In this document: piece after piece, positions 62,617 to 64,000 of the stretch | How the letters are laid out: every line of letters begins with the position of its first letter | How positions within the stretch are numbered: position 1 is the stretch's first letter | Assembly: GCA_027533455.1 (NCBI GenBank) | Contig: JAPZUC010000002.1 | Span: forward strand, 186,001-250,000 | DNA length: 64,000 nt | Source of the DNA: Porphyrobacter sp. | GTDB lineage: Bacteria; Pseudomonadota; Alphaproteobacteria; Sphingomonadales; Sphingomonadaceae | Direction: 5' to 3' | Translations under genes and position numbers: made by a program | Notes under the pieces: generated by a model | Seen by the model: only the letters and a program-made list of their open reading frames with translations | What the model was told of the DNA's origin: nothing | Database searches by the model: none

Positions 62617-63689
62617 ACCCGCGTCACCCAGCCATGCGTGTCGGCGATCCGGCCGGTCTGGATGCCGACCAGCGTCTCGCGCAGCTTGGCGGTGGTCTGG
62701 CCGATGCCGCCTGCGCCAATGGTGAACTCGCCATCCGGCCCTGCGACCTTGCCCACCGCAGTAACGACCGCCGCCGTGCCGCAGGCCATGACCTCGATCA
62801 GACGGCCGCTCGCCGCATCCTCGCGCCACTGGTCGATCGAGTAGGGGGCTTCCGAGACCTTCAACCCCTGCTCGCCCAGCAGCGTCATCAGGCTGTTGCG
62901 GGTGATGCCGGGCAGGATCGTGCCGGTCAGCGGGGGGGTGATGACGGTGCCATCGGCGAAGACGAAGAACAGGTTCATGCCGCCCAGTTCCTCGACCCAC
63001 TTGTGCTCGGCTGCATCAAGGAACAGCACCTGGTCGTGGCCCTTGGCGAAGGCCTGTCCGGTCGGCACGAGGCTAGCGGCGTAGTTGCCGCCGCACTTGG
63101 CCGCCCCGGTGCCGCCCGGGGCGGCGCGGGTGTAGTCGGAAATCCAGATGCTCACCGCTTTGGCGCCGGACTTGAAGTAGTTGCCGGCCGGCGAGGCGAT
63201 GACGATGAACTTGTACTTCTTGGCCGGACGCACGCCGAGGAAGGCCTCGGTCGCGATCATGAAGGGGCGCAGGTACAGCGAGCCGCCCTCGACCGCCGGA
63301 TACCAGTTACCGTCGACTTCCAGCAGCGTGCGGATCGCGCCAAGGAACAGCTCGGGCGGGAGCGCGGGCATGGCGAGCCGTTCGGCCGAGGCGTTGAAGC
63401 GCGCGGCGTTGGCTTCGGGGCGGAAGAGGCCGAGCGCGCCGTCGGGATGGCGATAGGCTTTCAGCCCCTCGAAGATCTCCTGCGCGTAGTGGAGCACGCT
63501 GGCGGCGGGATCGAGCGGGATGGGCTGGCGCGGGCCAATGGTCGGGGTCTGCCAACCGCCCAGTGCCTCGTCATAATCGATCACCACCATGTAATCGGTG
63601 AATACGGTGCCGAAGCCGGGATCGGTTACCAGCTGTTCACGGACGCTATCGGGTGTGGGCGCGGGGTGGGGGAGGCGGGTGACTTGCAT
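62613..63689 (-). CDS. ilvE: Branched-chain amino acid aminotransferase
   Basis: Protein of 358 aa, class IV PLP fold. The PLP lysine lies in [12 protein letters not shown], and other marks are [30 protein letters not shown], and [14 protein letters not shown]. It transaminates leucine, isoleucine and valine. ATG 63689 is the natural start. It heads a coupled minus-strand operon ilvE-trhO-GST. Confidence 0.93.
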   Translation of the reverse strand: MQVTRLPHPAPTPDSVREQLVTDPGFGTVFTDYMVVIDYDEALGGWQTPTIGPRQPIPLDPAASVLHYAQEIFEGLKAYRHPDGALGLFRPEANAARFNASAERLAMPALPPELFLGAIRTLLEVDGNWYPAVEGGSLYLRPFMIATEAFLGVRPAKKYKFIVIASPAGNYFKSGAKAVSIWISDYTRAAPGGTGAAKCGGNYAASLVPTGQAFAKGHDQVLFLDAAEHKWVEELGGMNLFFVFADGTVITPPLTGTILPGITRNSLMTLLGEQGLKVSEAPYSIDQWREDAASGRLIEVMACGTAAVVTAVGKVAGPDGEFTIGAGGIGQTTAKLRETLVGIQTGRIADTHGWVTRV

Positions 63690-63858
63690 GGTTTGCGCCT
63701 AATCCTGCGCGTGCCAGAGGGCAAGATGACTATTGTGCGAGACAACCGGGCCGCAGGCCCGCGAGGCCACGCGGCCGAGCTGCAGGTGCTCCGAAGCGAA
63801 GCGAAGGAAACGCACCGGGGACGAAACTGCGGAGGCGGGTTCGAAAAGCAAAAATGAA
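63690..63858. other. Gap upstream of ilvE
   Basis: This stretch must hold the ilvE promoter. The short open frames in it have no supporting similarity. No attenuator or leader peptide was recognised. Confidence 0.4.
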
Positions 63859-63893
63859 AAGGGCGTTTCCTGCCCGTCGGAGGAAACGCCCTT
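63859..63893 (-). terminator. Rho-independent terminator of a gene beyond the right edge
   Basis: AAGGGCGTTTCCT (63859-63871) pairs over 13 bp with AGGAAACGCCCTT (63881-63893) across a 9-nt loop. Read on the minus strand it is followed by TTTTCATTTTTG, a good U-tract. It therefore ends a minus-strand transcript entering from the right; the product is unidentified. The 100 bp beyond it could be a 3' coding end (stop at 63921-63923) or an RNA gene; neither was recognised. Confidence 0.75.
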
Positions 63894-64000
63894 GACATGG
63901 TCAGCGGCCGGAAGTGCCGCTCACGAAGCCTTACTTGGCAAGAGGATTACCGAGTATGCTCCGTAGGGATCTTCACCGACCTCGCTACTGAACCATGAGA

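Noticed and set aside
62617..63000. N-terminal extension of the trhO frame
   Set aside because: It overlaps ilvE in another frame and has Arg/His-rich composition; TTG 62616 is coupled to the ilvE stop.
1..64000. CRISPR arrays, intact insertion sequences or prophage
   Set aside because: No spaced direct repeats, transposase frame or phage structural gene were seen in the window.

Overview
The window is GC-rich, densely coded chromosomal DNA of an alphaproteobacterium. It most likely comes from Sphingomonadales, close to Erythrobacter/Porphyrobacter. The reasons are a tsaB-rimI-mucR-fur run, large TonB-dependent receptors beside a flavin halogenase and a LacI regulator, tandem MAPEG proteins, a class II DAHP synthase and frequent GTG/TTG starts. 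This taxonomic reading is inferred from gene content only; no database was searched.

Layout. 1-7 kb: ybeY-corC and a LysR regulator on + face a minus-strand run read nifU-like, rutE-like, tsaB, rimI, mucR, fur/mur, plsC. 7-15 kb: an exported M16 protease, DAHP synthase, the ergothioneine pair egtB-egtD, and an FAD amine-oxidase-like protein. 15-17.7 kb: a translationally coupled minus-strand operon of a MobA-like nucleotidyltransferase, a TagB/TagF-like glycerophosphotransferase and an FkbM methyltransferase. 17.7-27.8 kb: a carbohydrate-uptake locus (tryptophan-halogenase-like protein, TonB-dependent receptor, LacI repressor, MFS permease, GH3 lipoprotein). Two near-identical 16-bp palindromes there are probably its operators. 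27.8-34.2 kb: an alkylsulfatase, a degenerate isocitrate/isopropylmalate dehydrogenase-like protein, and a SulP transporter plus beta-carbonic anhydrase flanked by two paralogous ArsR regulators. 34.4-41.5 kb: an acyl-CoA dehydrogenase, a TonB-dependent receptor broken by two in-frame stops, a probable methylsuccinyl-CoA dehydrogenase and a response regulator. 41.6-53.8 kb: a tyrosine phosphatase, trxB, two MAPEG proteins, csaA, a HerA-like ATPase, a second M16 protease, another acyl-CoA dehydrogenase, an RNase H-like protein and an FAD protein.

53.9-57 kb is a decay zone around a tRNA-Gln(TTG): a TonB-receptor tail, the N-terminal part of a tyrosine recombinase and an internally deleted topoisomerase IB. 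57-64 kb: nadE, an EamA permease, a head-to-head pair of 5'-truncated azoR-like and lysR-like remnants that look like the two sides of one deletion, then GST, trhO and ilvE.

Two ParB-type parS-like palindromes (45.04 and 59.97 kb) suggest the window lies in the origin-proximal region. The most notable signals are the parS pair, the LacI operator pair, the two-stop receptor pseudogene, the azoR/lysR deletion scar, the tRNA-Gln/integrase remnant, and the uncharacterised nucleotidyltransferase-glycerophosphotransferase-FkbM operon. No CRISPR array, intact prophage or intact insertion sequence was seen.
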